Assembly: GCA_020402865.1 (NCBI GenBank)
Contig: JADBYT010000019.1
Coordinates: 160,267-224,266 of the forward strand
Reading direction: 5' to 3'
DNA from: Bacteroidota bacterium
GTDB taxonomy: Bacteria > Bacteroidota > Bacteroidia > Palsa-965
DNA: 64,000 nt
Below the pieces are notes generated by a model. The model saw only the letters and a list, made by a program, of their open reading frames with translations, had not been told where the DNA came from and ran no database searches. Both the position numbers and the translations under genes were made by a program. This document shows positions 27,600-36,458 of the stretch, piece by piece. The number at the start of each line of letters is the position of its first letter. Within the stretch, counting starts at the first letter, position 1.

Positions 27600-27607
27600 C
27601 AAAGGTA
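27600..27607 (-). promoter_or_regulatory. -7 element of the SPT-like gene
   Basis: Minus strand TACCTTTG, an exact TAnnTTTG match 38 bp before the start; no good -33 TTTG is at the right distance. Confidence 0.45.
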
Positions 27608-27768
27608 AGGGTTTTGGTTAATTCTGCGGGAATGTTGTTTTTGTTTAAACGAACACGTAAATGTTAGCCCGAACTGTGAAATTTATTGCCATTGAAGATT
27701 AATACTCCGGTTGCACCGTAACACATAACTTAGAAAACGGCCCAAATACATTTACCTAACGCCAGCAA

Positions 27769-28332
27769 ATGGAGCAGATCAGAACTTACTTTTCCAGATT
27801 TATTGAACTGAATGAAGAGGAGTGGCAGGCTTTTTCGGCAGTAATTGTAAAAGAAACCTGCCGCAAAAAACAGTTTTTGCTTGAGGAAGGGCAGCACTGC
27901 GATTTTATTGCATTCATCGGCGAGGGCATGTTTCGTTTTTACTACATGCAGGAGGGCGAGGAAAAAGTAACCGCATTCTTTTTTCCGGGCGATTTTGTAT
28001 CAAACTACCGGAGCTTTCTCACGCATCAACCATCCGATCATTATATCGAGTCGATGAGTGATTCGGTAGTGTATAAAATTCACAGGAGCGATCTGCATGC
28101 GCTTTATGCACGTTACAAAAGCATCGAACGCCTGGGCCGGCTCATTGCCGAAAACCTGTATCTGCTGGTTGCCAAAAGACTCGATTCCTTTTTGTACAGC
28201 ACACCCGAAGACCGCTACAAGGAACTCCTCACCCGCAATTCGCGCCTGTTGCAGGATGTGCCGCAGTATATGCTGGCTTCCTACCTCGGCGTAAAACCCG
28301 AAACACTGAGCCGCATCAGGGCACGACAGTAA
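27769..28332 (+). CDS. Crp/Fnr-family transcriptional regulator
   Basis: 187 aa. The N-terminal cyclic-nucleotide-binding-like fold (residues 20-125) has KQFLLEEGQHCDFIAFIGEG and EEKVTAFFFPGDFVSNYRSF; the canonical RxS phosphate-binding motif of true cAMP binders is missing, as usual in Bacteroidota members. The C-terminal HTH (150-185) has QYMLASYLGVKPETLSRIR, ending shortly after the recognition helix. Such short Crp-like regulators respond to redox or metabolites in this phylum. It stands between the SPT-like gene (divergent) and an outer-membrane protein gene 101 bp downstream that could be its target. Confidence 0.85.
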   Translation: MEQIRTYFSRFIELNEEEWQAFSAVIVKETCRKKQFLLEEGQHCDFIAFIGEGMFRFYYMQEGEEKVTAFFFPGDFVSNYRSFLTHQPSDHYIESMSDSVVYKIHRSDLHALYARYKSIERLGRLIAENLYLLVAKRLDSFLYSTPEDRYKELLTRNSRLLQDVPQYMLASYLGVKPETLSRIRARQ

Positions 28333-28433
28333 GCCGGTTTACGTTTTAATTTATTTATTGATCAGAGTCAATGAGTTTTGGCTGACTGCCTGCTCAATTT
28401 TGGGCCATTATTCACAATCAAAAAAATGGTTCA

Positions 28434-29012
28434 ATGAAAAAGGCAGGAATACTTGTTACAATGTTGCTCAGCGCATTTACCACAGTTTTTGCGCAGCCTG
28501 AAAATGTAGCGGTAAAGAAATGGGGAGCCGAAGTGAATTTACTCTGGCCCATCTTTCCGGGCAATATTTATAAAGGGCAGTTTACTTATGAAACCTGGCG
28601 ACGAAATGAACTGGCGGGCGATGTGTATGCGGGTTTTCACATCAGGCCGTTTGAATTCAGGGAAGATGAAGGCGATTTTGCCAATTATGCACTTACATTC
28701 GGTTACCGGCAGTTTTTCTGGAAAGGCCTGCATGCCGAAGTGTATCAGGCATTCGGGCCGGGCTGTAACCGGAACAATGTAATTGATGGGAAAAATTATA
28801 CCAGCTGGGATTATGAATTAGGTTTATTGGCCGGTTATCGTTGGGAATTTATTAAAAAAGAAAAACGTGATAAACTCAGAATCAGCCCGTACATCAGCTC
28901 ACAGCATGGCTTTTACTACCTGGCGGCACAAACTAACCCGCATCCGATTCGGAATTTTGATGGTGAAGCTCCGTTTTATGTAGGGACGCTAAATTTTGGT
29001 GTTAAGTTTTAA
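28434..29012 (+). CDS. Secreted / outer-membrane beta-barrel-like protein (DUF3575-like)
   Basis: 192 aa. The signal peptide ends in TTVFAQ. The rest alternates aromatic-rich strands and short turns (KWGAEVNLLWPIFPG, YALTFGYRQFFWKG, YELGLLAGYRWEFIKK) and ends with a C-terminal Phe (GTLNFGVKF), as expected of an eight-stranded outer-membrane barrel. A DUF3575-like family call is tentative. It directly follows the Crp-type regulator gene on the same strand, suggesting linked regulation. The function is unknown. Confidence 0.65.
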   Translation: MKKAGILVTMLLSAFTTVFAQPENVAVKKWGAEVNLLWPIFPGNIYKGQFTYETWRRNELAGDVYAGFHIRPFEFREDEGDFANYALTFGYRQFFWKGLHAEVYQAFGPGCNRNNVIDGKNYTSWDYELGLLAGYRWEFIKKEKRDKLRISPYISSQHGFYYLAAQTNPHPIRNFDGEAPFYVGTLNFGVKF

Positions 29013-29069
29013 CTGCTATTTTTCCGTCAAAAGTTCAATGTGCCTGAAATGCTCGTGTTGAAGATTGAA

Positions 29070-30467
29070 TTACAATTCAATTTTCTCCCCAAACTCCGGC
29101 GCCGAAACACTTCTGAAACCGGTTTCAATCAGGTATTTCGAAAACTCGTTCTGCGCTTCGGTTTCGCCGTGTACGAGATAAACGTGTTTTACTTTTCCCG
29201 GATCCTGGCATTTCAGAAAGTCAATCAGCTCGTTGCGGTCGGCGTGGGCGCTGTAGGAACCGATGCGAACTACTTCGGCTTTAACTTCGTGCGGTTCGCC
29301 GAAAATACGGACTTCTTTTGCGCCGCCAACTAATGCCGAACCTAATGTGCCGGGCGAGCAATAGCCAACAATTAATATCGTGTTGCGCTCGTCACTGATG
29401 CCGTGCTTAACGTGGTGCTTGATACGTCCGGCTTCGAGCATGCCCGATGCCGAAATGATAATGCACGGACGTTCTTCGTAGTTGAGTGCCTGCGAGGCTT
29501 CTTTTTCCTGGATGTATTCGAGACCGTTGAACCCGAACGGATCGGGGTCGGTTTCCATGTATTTCAAAATGTCTTGGTTGAAATTCTCAGGATGCTTGCG
29601 CATAATGTCTGTAGCGTTTGTAGAAAGCGGACTATCCACAAACACCGGAATCGGGGGCAGGAGTCCGGCGCTTTTCATGCGGTCGAGGGTGTAAACAATC
29701 TCCTGAGTGCGCCCGAGGCTGAAACTGGGAATCAGCAGCCGGCCTTTTTTCTCCACGCAGGTGTGGCGCACTACTTCCAGCAGCTGTGCGGCCGAGTCTT
29801 CGGTGCTGTCGTGCAGGCGGTTGCCGTAGGTCGATTCGCAGAGAATAATGTCGGCTTGCGGAAACGGTTGCGGCTCGCGCAAAATAAGGTCGTGAAAGCG
29901 TCCCACATCGCCGGTAAAGGCCAGTTTTACAGTGCGTTCGTTTTCGGTCAGCGTTAAACTTACTGCTGCGCTTCCCAAAATATGGCCGGCATCGGTAAAG
30001 CGGAAACTCACACCTTTGCTCACGGTCCAGTCGGTATCATACGGCACTTTCACAAGCAGTCGCAGAAGTTCGCGCACATCGTCTTCGCTGTAGAGCGGTG
30101 CTATTAATTTTTGTCCGCGTTTTTGCCGGCGCTTGTTTACAAAACGCACATCATTTTCCTGAATGCGGGCGCTGTCGAGCAGCATGATTTCGCATAGATC
30201 GGCAGTTGCCGGTGTGCAATATACTTTTCCGCTGAATCCTTCACGCACTAAGCGCGGCAGCATCCCGCTGTGGTCGATGTGGGCGTGCGAAAGGATTACG
30301 CAATGCACCTGATGCGGATCAAAGCCAAAATGGATATTGCGATCGGCGCCGCCTTCATTTTTGCCCTGAAACAGGCCGCAGTCGAGCAGGATCTGGTGGT
30401 TGTTTACCGTAAGCAGGTGCCGGCTGCCGGTAACGGTGCGGGCTGCGCCCATAAATCGGATGTTCAT
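29070..30467 (-). CDS. MBL-fold beta-CASP RNA-processing exonuclease-like protein
   Basis: 465 aa from ATG 30467 (MNIRFMGAARTVTGSRHL); the frame extends far upstream, but that part is the shadow of the divergent gene. The metallo-beta-lactamase domain has the zinc motif SHAHIDHSG and DAGHILGSA; the beta-CASP insertion follows, with SFSLGRTQEIV, ASGMLEAGR and the C-terminal SAHADRNEL. These are features of the YSH1/CPSF73-like bacterial RNA exonucleases. It probably cleaves RNA, perhaps in rRNA or mRNA turnover. The promoter appears to be TTG, 19 bp, TACATTTA just upstream. Confidence 0.9.
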   Translation of the reverse strand: MNIRFMGAARTVTGSRHLLTVNNHQILLDCGLFQGKNEGGADRNIHFGFDPHQVHCVILSHAHIDHSGMLPRLVREGFSGKVYCTPATADLCEIMLLDSARIQENDVRFVNKRRQKRGQKLIAPLYSEDDVRELLRLLVKVPYDTDWTVSKGVSFRFTDAGHILGSAAVSLTLTENERTVKLAFTGDVGRFHDLILREPQPFPQADIILCESTYGNRLHDSTEDSAAQLLEVVRHTCVEKKGRLLIPSFSLGRTQEIVYTLDRMKSAGLLPPIPVFVDSPLSTNATDIMRKHPENFNQDILKYMETDPDPFGFNGLEYIQEKEASQALNYEERPCIIISASGMLEAGRIKHHVKHGISDERNTILIVGYCSPGTLGSALVGGAKEVRIFGEPHEVKAEVVRIGSYSAHADRNELIDFLKCQDPGKVKHVYLVHGETEAQNEFSKYLIETGFRSVSAPEFGEKIEL

Positions 30468-30536
30468 ACGCTGAGGCCGGAATAAATGTCCTGCCGATAT
30501 AAATGTACAATTAAGCCACATACACACAACGCACGT

Positions 30537-31403
30537 ATGCAGGCAACACGTAACTTTACGGCAGTAACCCAACCAACTTTGCGCATTACATTCCTCGGTA
30601 CCGGCACTTCTATGGGCGTTCCAATTATTGGCTGCCCCTGTCCCGTATGCCAGTCGGCCGATGTGCGCGATAAACGCCTGCGTACTTCGGTACTCATCGA
30701 AACACAGGGCAAAACCATTGTCATCGATACCGGCCCTGATTTTCGTCAGCAAATGCTCCGCCACGATGTGCGCAAACTTGATGCGGTCGTGTTTACACAC
30801 GAGCACAAGGATCATCTGGCCGGCCTCGACGAAGTGCGCGCCTACAATTTTCTCAACGAAATGGTGATGCCCGTGTACGCTACAACGCGCGTGCAGCAGG
30901 CCATCCGCCGCGAGTTTGCCTACATTTTCGAAGAGCCGAAATATCCCGGCATCCCGCAAATTGAACTTATTGAATTTGGCAATGCGCCTTTTCACGTAGC
31001 CGGAGTACCGTTTCTGCCGGTGGAAGTATTTCACCACAAGCTGCAGGTCTTCGGCTTCCGCGTGGGCGATTTTGTATATATCACTGATGCCAACCGGATA
31101 GAGGAGGAGGAACGCAAAAAAATACGCGGCTGCAAGGTACTTGTGCTCAACGCCCTGCGGCGTGAAACACATATTTCGCATTTTACGCTGAATGAAGCCT
31201 TAGATGTGGTGCGTGATTTACGGCCGGAGAAGGCTTATTTCACGCATATTTCGCATCAGATGGGGATGCATGAGGATGTGCAGGGGGAATTGCCGGAAGG
31301 AGTGTTTATTGCGTTTGACGGGTTGGTGGTTACTCAGAGCGAGAGTGAGAATGAGAATGAGAGCGAGAGTGAGAATGAGAGTGAGAGTGAAAAAATAGAG
31401 TGA
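30537..31403 (+). CDS. PhnP-like MBL-fold hydrolase with repeat-encoded acidic tail
   Basis: 288 aa from ATG 30537. The N-terminus reads LGTGTSMGVPIIGCPCPVCQ, with the extra zinc-binding cysteine cluster typical of PhnP-like hydrolases, followed by THEHKDHLAG and ITDANRIEEEE. Family members hydrolyse cyclic phosphodiesters or other small phosphoesters. The last 21 residues are a Ser/Glu/Asn repeat (SESENENESESENESESE) followed by KIE, encoded by the first hexamers of the GA-rich array. The stop codon is formed by the first GAAAAAATAGAGTGA unit. Tail length therefore depends on hexamer number. The real enzyme ends near residue 264. Confidence 0.88.
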   Translation: MQATRNFTAVTQPTLRITFLGTGTSMGVPIIGCPCPVCQSADVRDKRLRTSVLIETQGKTIVIDTGPDFRQQMLRHDVRKLDAVVFTHEHKDHLAGLDEVRAYNFLNEMVMPVYATTRVQQAIRREFAYIFEEPKYPGIPQIELIEFGNAPFHVAGVPFLPVEVFHHKLQVFGFRVGDFVYITDANRIEEEERKKIRGCKVLVLNALRRETHISHFTLNEALDVVRDLRPEKAYFTHISHQMGMHEDVQGELPEGVFIAFDGLVVTQSESENENESESENESESEKIE

Positions 31404-31949
31404 GAGCGAGAATGAGAATGAGAATGAGAGTGAAAAAATAGAGTGAGAGCGAGAATGAGAGTGAGAATGAAAAAATAGAGTGAGAGCGAGAATGAGAGTG
31501 AGAATGAGAGTGAAAAAATAGAGTGAGAATGAGAGTGAGAGCGAGAATGAGAGTGAGAGCGAGAATGAGAGTGAGAGTGAAAAAATAGAGCGAGAATGAG
31601 AGTGAGAGTGAGAATGAGAGTGAAAAAATAGAGTGAGAGCGAGAATGAGAGTGAGAATGAGAGTGAAAAAATAGAATGAGAGTGAGAATGAGAGTGAAAA
31701 AATAGAGTGAGAATGAGAGTGAGAGCGAGAATGAGAGTGAGAGTGAAAAAATAGAGTGAGAGCGAGAATGAGAGTGAGAATGAGAGTGAAAAAATAGAAT
31801 GAGAGTGAGAATGAGAGTGAGAATGAAAAAATAGAGTGAGAGCGAGAATGAGAGTGAGAGTGAAAAAATAGAGTGAGAGCGAGAATGAGAGTGAAAAAAT
31901 AGAGTGAGAGCGAGAATGAGAGTGAAAAAATAGAGTGAGAGCGAGAATG
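31338..31949. repeat. GA-rich variable tandem repeat (VNTR)
   Basis: About 610 bp of almost pure purine on the plus strand. It is built of hexamers GAGAGT, GAGAAT and GAGAGC, interrupted by 14 copies of GAAAAAATAG. The copies begin at 31389, 31432, 31469, 31512, 31579, 31622, 31665, 31696, 31745, 31788, 31825, 31862, 31893 and 31924. All 13 spacings (31, 37, 43, 49 or 67 bp) equal 6n+1. The array begins inside the PhnP-like gene and ends about 65 bp before the stop of the lipoprotein gene at 32014. This explains the whole 31404-32013 gene-free region. Confidence 0.95.
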
Positions 31950-32013
31950 GTTTTTCAGAGCGGAAGGGATAGAGAATGACAAAGTACAGGTTACCTATTT
32001 AAGTAAAACCTTT

Positions 32014-32733
32014 TCAGGGAATATCATTGTGCAGAATGTAGCCGGTAAGTGTATTGTTTTTGAACAACATGGTTACTTTATGACCGTAACTATGCAGTGC
32101 GAGCGGTTTACCTTTTAAATCTGTTTTTCCATCGTACAGTATGTCGCCTGTATAAGCCCATTCATATTTTTCAGTACCATTTTCCATTAATTTTTTATCA
32201 GGCAAACCATAGATAGCGGTTGCACTTTCTTTGGAACAACCAATTTTTAATCCTTTTTGGGAAGTGAAGTATGATTGAGGCAGGTCAAACGATTTTTTAA
32301 TTAATCTGTTTAATTCAGGTAATTTCTTGTCGTTGGGAATCGGATTTCCTTGCTCATCGTACAGTTCAATAATTTCAATTAGCTGATATGGAATTTCAGC
32401 AGAATTGAAATGATAAATAGCCAGACGATGTCCATCGGTGTACATATCAAAGATGAGGCATTGTTGCAGTGAATCATTCTTGAAGAAAACCCGGTCAGAA
32501 TTATTCACTCTCAGGGCGTTTATCATATCTTCTGTTACCGGATAATCATCCTTTTTCAGTCTCTTGACAGTATCTCCAGAGTTGATAAAGGAAACTGCCT
32601 GAGTTAAGTTTTCTGATTTATATTGTATGTGATCAGAAACTTGTTTATCAGAAGTGTTACTTTTCTGACGCAGATAATTACACGAGAAAAAGGTAAGCAC
32701 CAGAGTTATTGAAACCCAATATCCGATTTGCAT
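32014..32733 (-). CDS. Hypothetical lipoprotein, 239 aa
   Basis: ATG 32733 is chosen because it gives a lipoprotein signal (IGYWVSITLVLTFFSC, Cys18); an upstream in-frame ATG at 32793 would bury it. The mature part is mixed alpha/beta: YLIEIIELYDEQGNPIP, KLPELNRLIKKSFDLP, and CSKESATAIYGLPDKK, the last resembling the 'G.s.eev...lG.P' pattern of small envelope lipoproteins such as BamE-like folds. No family can be assigned safely. Codons appear more AT-rich than in the neighbouring MBL genes. Confidence 0.65.
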   Translation of the reverse strand: MQIGYWVSITLVLTFFSCNYLRQKSNTSDKQVSDHIQYKSENLTQAVSFINSGDTVKRLKKDDYPVTEDMINALRVNNSDRVFFKNDSLQQCLIFDMYTDGHRLAIYHFNSAEIPYQLIEIIELYDEQGNPIPNDKKLPELNRLIKKSFDLPQSYFTSQKGLKIGCSKESATAIYGLPDKKLMENGTEKYEWAYTGDILYDGKTDLKGKPLALHSYGHKVTMLFKNNTLTGYILHNDIP

Positions 32734-32820
32734 ACTCAAAAATAGATACCAGAAATGATGTTTATGGGCTCTGATTGAATAAATGCGATACAAAAGCGAA
32801 TATCTGCCGGCTGAAAAATA

Positions 32821-33222
32821 CTAACTGATGAGTTCTTCCGGGGCATATTCAACGGTTAGATCAAACGCAAGCACTTCTTTCTGGTTGCTATTTTGATGCT
32901 GGAAATTTATCTTTTCCATAATTTCATCTGTAATGTCCACACCGCCAGTTTTCATATTTACCCGCACCATTTCTATGGTATGTATCGGTCCCCAGGGAAA
33001 TCCCCACCAGCCAAAAATTAACGAAAGCAAATTATACTTCAACCGGTATTTCGAATTGGTTTCACCGGCTTTTATGAAGTGTGGCGAGGAAATAAGCCGG
33101 TAAGTAAAAGCTATAACAGAAATGCAATACCCATAAGTGACAAATTTACCCCCTGCGTTAATTTCGGCGTGTATTTGTTCGAGGGTGTGACCGTTGGTCT
33201 TTTTTAACGAGAATTTTTTCAT
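32821..33222 (-). CDS. Hypothetical protein with membrane segment, 133 aa
   Basis: The N-terminal part is cytoplasmic-like (MKKFSLKKTNGHTLEQIHAE), then a hydrophobic stretch near 30-45 (TYGYCISVIAFTYRLI) and a second around 65-85 with LLSLIFGWWGFPWGPIHTIE. The 'FGWWGFPWG' motif is shared by a set of uncharacterised Bacteroidota membrane proteins. The acidic C-terminus (VEYAPEELIS) follows. No partner gene is obvious. Function unknown. Confidence 0.6.
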   Translation of the reverse strand: MKKFSLKKTNGHTLEQIHAEINAGGKFVTYGYCISVIAFTYRLISSPHFIKAGETNSKYRLKYNLLSLIFGWWGFPWGPIHTIEMVRVNMKTGGVDITDEIMEKINFQHQNSNQKEVLAFDLTVEYAPEELIS

Positions 33223-33300
33223 ACGAGAAAAATAATTGCCTTCGCCGTTATTATTCTGTACTTGAATATCTGTTGAATAAACCTTGATGGATTATTGTCG

Positions 33301-34011
33301 TTAGCGTCCCAACAACTCATTTACTTTTGCAAGGAATTTTATCGGCATCGGATCATCAGGATCAATCTGATGTGCTTTTTCGAATTGCTTTCTGGCGTTT
33401 TCATAATCGCGCATTTTGAAATAGCATTCGCCAATCGAAAACTCAGCCAAAACAGTTCCGGGGTTCTGCATCAGTGAGAGCTTGAAATCTTCAATGGCCT
33501 CATTCCAAAGCCCCAAATCCATTTTGCAAAATGCGCGATTGTCTATTGCCTCAAAAAACGCAGGGAAAAGATCTACTGCTTTTGAATACTCGTCAATGGC
33601 TTCGTGATATTTTTTTTCGTTGGTAAGTTCGTAGGCGGTTTGGTAGTACTTGTTGGCCAACGGCACATAGTGCTCGGGAGCCTGTGTCTGACGCAAATAT
33701 TCGTGGTAGCCGATTAAGTCATCCGATTTTACACCGGTGTTTACCAGCAAAACAGCACCACTGAATGCCGATGTGGCAAATGGCGAATGATATACCATAA
33801 CTTTCAACCCGTTTACCTGTGTGGTATCTGGTAAGCGATCAACAGGCATATAGACTAATACATGGTAGCAGTCAAACTCCGCATCATGCACAAGAAGTTT
33901 GAAGAGTGAAAATTTCGAATCGTTTTTTGTATAAAAAATGTCACCGGCTTTAAATGAGTTGGTTTTTTGGGGCTGGTTTTTTCCTGAGAAAAGGTTTTTG
34001 AGGAAGCTCAT
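33301..34011 (-). CDS. TPR-repeat protein, 236 aa
   Basis: Residues 1-110 form an alpha/beta domain not recognised. Residues 118-230 hold three TPR units: YYQTAYELTNEKKYHEAIDEY, IDNRAFCKMDLGLWNEAIEDF, FSIGECYFKMRDYENARKQF, each with the W/Y-G-A-Y/F-A-P spacing. TPRs usually serve protein-protein contacts. There is no signal peptide. It is the middle member of a loose minus-strand series of small hypotheticals with gaps of 70-90 bp. Its partner is unknown. Confidence 0.8.
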   Translation of the reverse strand: MSFLKNLFSGKNQPQKTNSFKAGDIFYTKNDSKFSLFKLLVHDAEFDCYHVLVYMPVDRLPDTTQVNGLKVMVYHSPFATSAFSGAVLLVNTGVKSDDLIGYHEYLRQTQAPEHYVPLANKYYQTAYELTNEKKYHEAIDEYSKAVDLFPAFFEAIDNRAFCKMDLGLWNEAIEDFKLSLMQNPGTVLAEFSIGECYFKMRDYENARKQFEKAHQIDPDDPMPIKFLAKVNELLGR

Positions 34012-34090
34012 TTTCGGGGTACTGTAAAGATTTATTTCTGATGAAGGTTAGTGTAGTGTGCAATACATCGGTAATATACAAAGATTAAAT

Positions 34091-34621
34091 TCAATGACTT
34101 TTTTGGGGAGTCAAATTCTCCCTTAACAACTTGTTTATCTTCACTATAGACATCCAATGATACACCACCAGCACCATCCCCGCCAAACCGGCTACCTGTC
34201 CCACAACATTCGGAATAAACGAAAGCAGCTGCGCCACGCACCAGCCGATACCCGATACCAGCCCGAAATCATTTACATTACGCAATGCAGCATTTGATTT
34301 TTTCTCTTCTTCCAGCGAATGGGCGAGGTGAATGACAATGAAAAAATCTTCCACAAAATTGAACGGCAGCGCAAACATATACCATACCGAAGCCGGACCT
34401 GCTTTGCGGTTTTCGGGCTTTATGCGGCTGAGGCATTTTTGCAGGGTGAGGCAATAGCAGGCCACCATGCCAAAAAAGGCTGTAACAATGAATACAGTCC
34501 ATCCAATATCAATAGCCAATACTCCGCCCAGCGCGCTTTGGCTGGTTGTGCTTTCAAAATACGGCCATACAGCCCAGGCCATGAGCAATGCGGTAAGTGC
34601 CAGTCGGATGAGAACGTTCAT
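34091..34621 (-). CDS. Membrane protein, 176 aa
   Basis: Four predicted membrane helices: LALTALLMAWAVWP, VFIVTAFFGMVACYC, one near 120-138 (LVSGIGWCVAQLLSFIPNV) and one near 140-158 (VAGLAGMVLVVYHWM). A short cytoplasmic loop carries RIKPENRKAG. No family is recognised. It ends basic (LLRENLTPQKSH). A role in envelope or transport is possible but unsupported. Confidence 0.6.
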   Translation of the reverse strand: MNVLIRLALTALLMAWAVWPYFESTTSQSALGGVLAIDIGWTVFIVTAFFGMVACYCLTLQKCLSRIKPENRKAGPASVWYMFALPFNFVEDFFIVIHLAHSLEEEKKSNAALRNVNDFGLVSGIGWCVAQLLSFIPNVVGQVAGLAGMVLVVYHWMSIVKINKLLRENLTPQKSH

Positions 34622-34707
34622 GTGCGTTTTGGATTGAATGAAACTGCCGGGCGCAACAGATTTGCCGGCTCGTTTGGCTGGTGAAAAAATGTATTGAAAT
34701 GATCAGT

Positions 34708-35388
34708 TTACTTTGTGCCTATTGCCTGCCAGAAGGTTTCGCGGTAGGTATCTGAAATGGGAATCAACACTTCCCCGATACGAATCCGTTCGCGCTCCAC
34801 CGAATCTATCCTGCCCAGCGCCACCATGTACGATTTATGCACCCTCAGCGCAATGTGCGGGGGAATTTCCTGCTCCAGCTCACCGAAGGTTTGCAGGGTC
34901 ATGATACGGGTTTTGGTGGTGTGTATGCGGCGGTAGTCGCGCATGCCTTCGATATAAAGCAGCTCATCGAGCATGATTTTTTCGAGGCGGTATTCGGTTT
35001 TTACGAAGATGAATTTCTTTTCGGCCTGTGTGTGGCGCGAATGATTTTCATGTGCGCGTTCCACGGCCTGCACGAAGCGGGCAAATGTAAATGGCTTGAG
35101 CAGGTAATCGGTTACGCGGAGTTCGTAGCCTTTAAGGGCGTATTCGCTGTAGGCGCTGGTAATGATAATCTGCGCCTGCACGTCCACGGCTTCGAGCAGC
35201 TGAATGCCGGTGAGCTCATCCATTTGAATATCGAGGAAAAGCAGATCGACATTGTGTGTGCGCAGAAATGCAAGTGCATCAAGGCTGTTGTCGAACGCGG
35301 CAATGAGCTGCAGGTGCGGAAGCTTCTGCACAAATTCGCGTGTACGTTCAAGCGCCAGCGGCTCGTCTTCTACAATGATGCATTTCAT
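34708..35388 (-). CDS. LytTR-family response regulator
   Basis: 226 aa. The receiver has Glu7-Asp8, phospho-acceptor Asp53 (LLFLDIQMDE), a TSAYSEYALKGYEL switch region and Lys in LLKPF. The LytTR domain (130-225) shows FVKTEYRLEKI, YIEGMRDYRRIH and LRVHKSYMV. Its ATG overlaps the stop of the LytS-type kinase gene by 4 bp (ATGA). The pair lies next to an ABC exporter (permease 36459, ATPase 37242), an arrangement common for sensing antimicrobial peptides or envelope stress. Regulation of the transporter by this pair is inference from position. Confidence 0.92.
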   Translation of the reverse strand: MKCIIVEDEPLALERTREFVQKLPHLQLIAAFDNSLDALAFLRTHNVDLLFLDIQMDELTGIQLLEAVDVQAQIIITSAYSEYALKGYELRVTDYLLKPFTFARFVQAVERAHENHSRHTQAEKKFIFVKTEYRLEKIMLDELLYIEGMRDYRRIHTTKTRIMTLQTFGELEQEIPPHIALRVHKSYMVALGRIDSVERERIRIGEVLIPISDTYRETFWQAIGTK

Positions 35389-36449
35389 GCGCCGGTGAGT
35401 GTGAGTTGTAAATGTACGGTGTATTGCGTGCCGGTTTGCGCAATGTGCAACGTGTGCGTGTGCGGGTAAAGCAGTTCGAGGCGGCGGCTGATGAGTTTGT
35501 TGCCCAGCCCGCCATTGCTTTCTGCCGGGCGTTGTGTGTCAATAAAATTGCTGCACCTGAAACTGAGCTGCCGGTTTGTGATGTCAATTTCAATGCGCAC
35601 GGCTTCGTTCTGCTTTTTGTTGGTGGCATACTTAAACGCATTTTCCACAAACGGCAACAGCACCATAGGCGCAATGCGCAGGCCCGCCGTGCTGCCGGTT
35701 ACCACGCAATGTATAAACTGCGGATTGGCCGAACGGATGCGCTGCAATGCAATGTAATTTTCCAGATGCTTCAGCTCATTGTCGAGCGGCGTAAGTTCCT
35801 GCGGCGATTCGTAAAGCAGGTAACGCAATATGCCCGAAAGCTGGTTGAGATAAGCCGAAGCGGTTTCGGGTTCCTTGTTTATCAGCACGTCGATATTGTT
35901 GATTGTATTGAACAAAAAGTGCGGATTAAGCTGCGCGCGGATAAGCGCAAGTTCCATTTCAGTATTGCGGCGCTGCTGTTCCTCGTTGCGTTTGAACTCA
36001 TCAAACCAGCCAATAAAACCTCGCATTACCAAACCAATTATTCCGCTTATCAGGGCCTCAAAACTGATCAGCAGAATAATAAACAAAAGCCCGCTGATAG
36101 GCTGATTATTCATGATGCTTATTTTCAGCAAAAACATAATTCCCAGCCCTGTTAATCCGCACACCGCAGCTACTGCAATTTTCACAGCCAGCAGCAGCCA
36201 CCAGCGCCGCTTTTTTACCAGGCGGTTAAACAGCAGGAAGTAATTGATGTAAAACCCCAGCACGCCGGGCACAATCATCATGCCCAGCATAAGCGTGAAC
36301 CATTGCCGGGCAATCTTCCCCAAATCATGCGGACCCGGCCCGCGCATTTCGGTAAATGTGGGCAGGAGCAAACCAAGCATTAACGCCAGCAGCAGAAAAA
36401 ACATCAGCCAGTAGCCAACATGCAGAAGTATAATAACCGGTTTACGCAT
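35385..36449 (-). CDS. LytS-type sensor histidine kinase
   Basis: 354 aa: four membrane helices in the first 150 residues (VIILLHVGYWLMFFLLLAL and others), a short linker, then the His_kinase domain with phospho-acceptor in LNPHFLFNTINNIDVLI (His near 175) and an ATPase domain with the N-box MVLLPFVENAFKYA and a late G-box GGLGNKL. The N-terminal part has no known sensor domain, so the membrane bundle itself may sense. It sits 9 bp after the ABC permease gene, so all four genes from 38141 to 34708 may be one operon. Confidence 0.9.
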   Translation of the reverse strand: MRKPVIILLHVGYWLMFFLLLALMLGLLLPTFTEMRGPGPHDLGKIARQWFTLMLGMMIVPGVLGFYINYFLLFNRLVKKRRWWLLLAVKIAVAAVCGLTGLGIMFLLKISIMNNQPISGLLFIILLISFEALISGIIGLVMRGFIGWFDEFKRNEEQQRRNTEMELALIRAQLNPHFLFNTINNIDVLINKEPETASAYLNQLSGILRYLLYESPQELTPLDNELKHLENYIALQRIRSANPQFIHCVVTGSTAGLRIAPMVLLPFVENAFKYATNKKQNEAVRIEIDITNRQLSFRCSNFIDTQRPAESNGGLGNKLISRRLELLYPHTHTLHIAQTGTQYTVHLQLTLTGA

Positions 36450-36458
36450 GTCCCGAAA

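Noticed and set aside
30468..31181. N-terminal extension of the beta-CASP MBL gene
   Set aside because: The family start is at ATG 30467; the extension lies opposite the PhnP-like gene and its promoter.
31338..31949. The GA array as a CRISPR array or phage remnant
   Set aside because: The unit is a hexamer with purine-only variation; repeat-spacer organisation is absent.
31218..31982. A long open frame on the minus strand across the GA array, rich in Ser/His/Leu/Phe
   Set aside because: The minus strand of the array is almost pure pyrimidine, so stop codons cannot occur in any frame. The frame starts at TTG and has no gene-like features outside the array.
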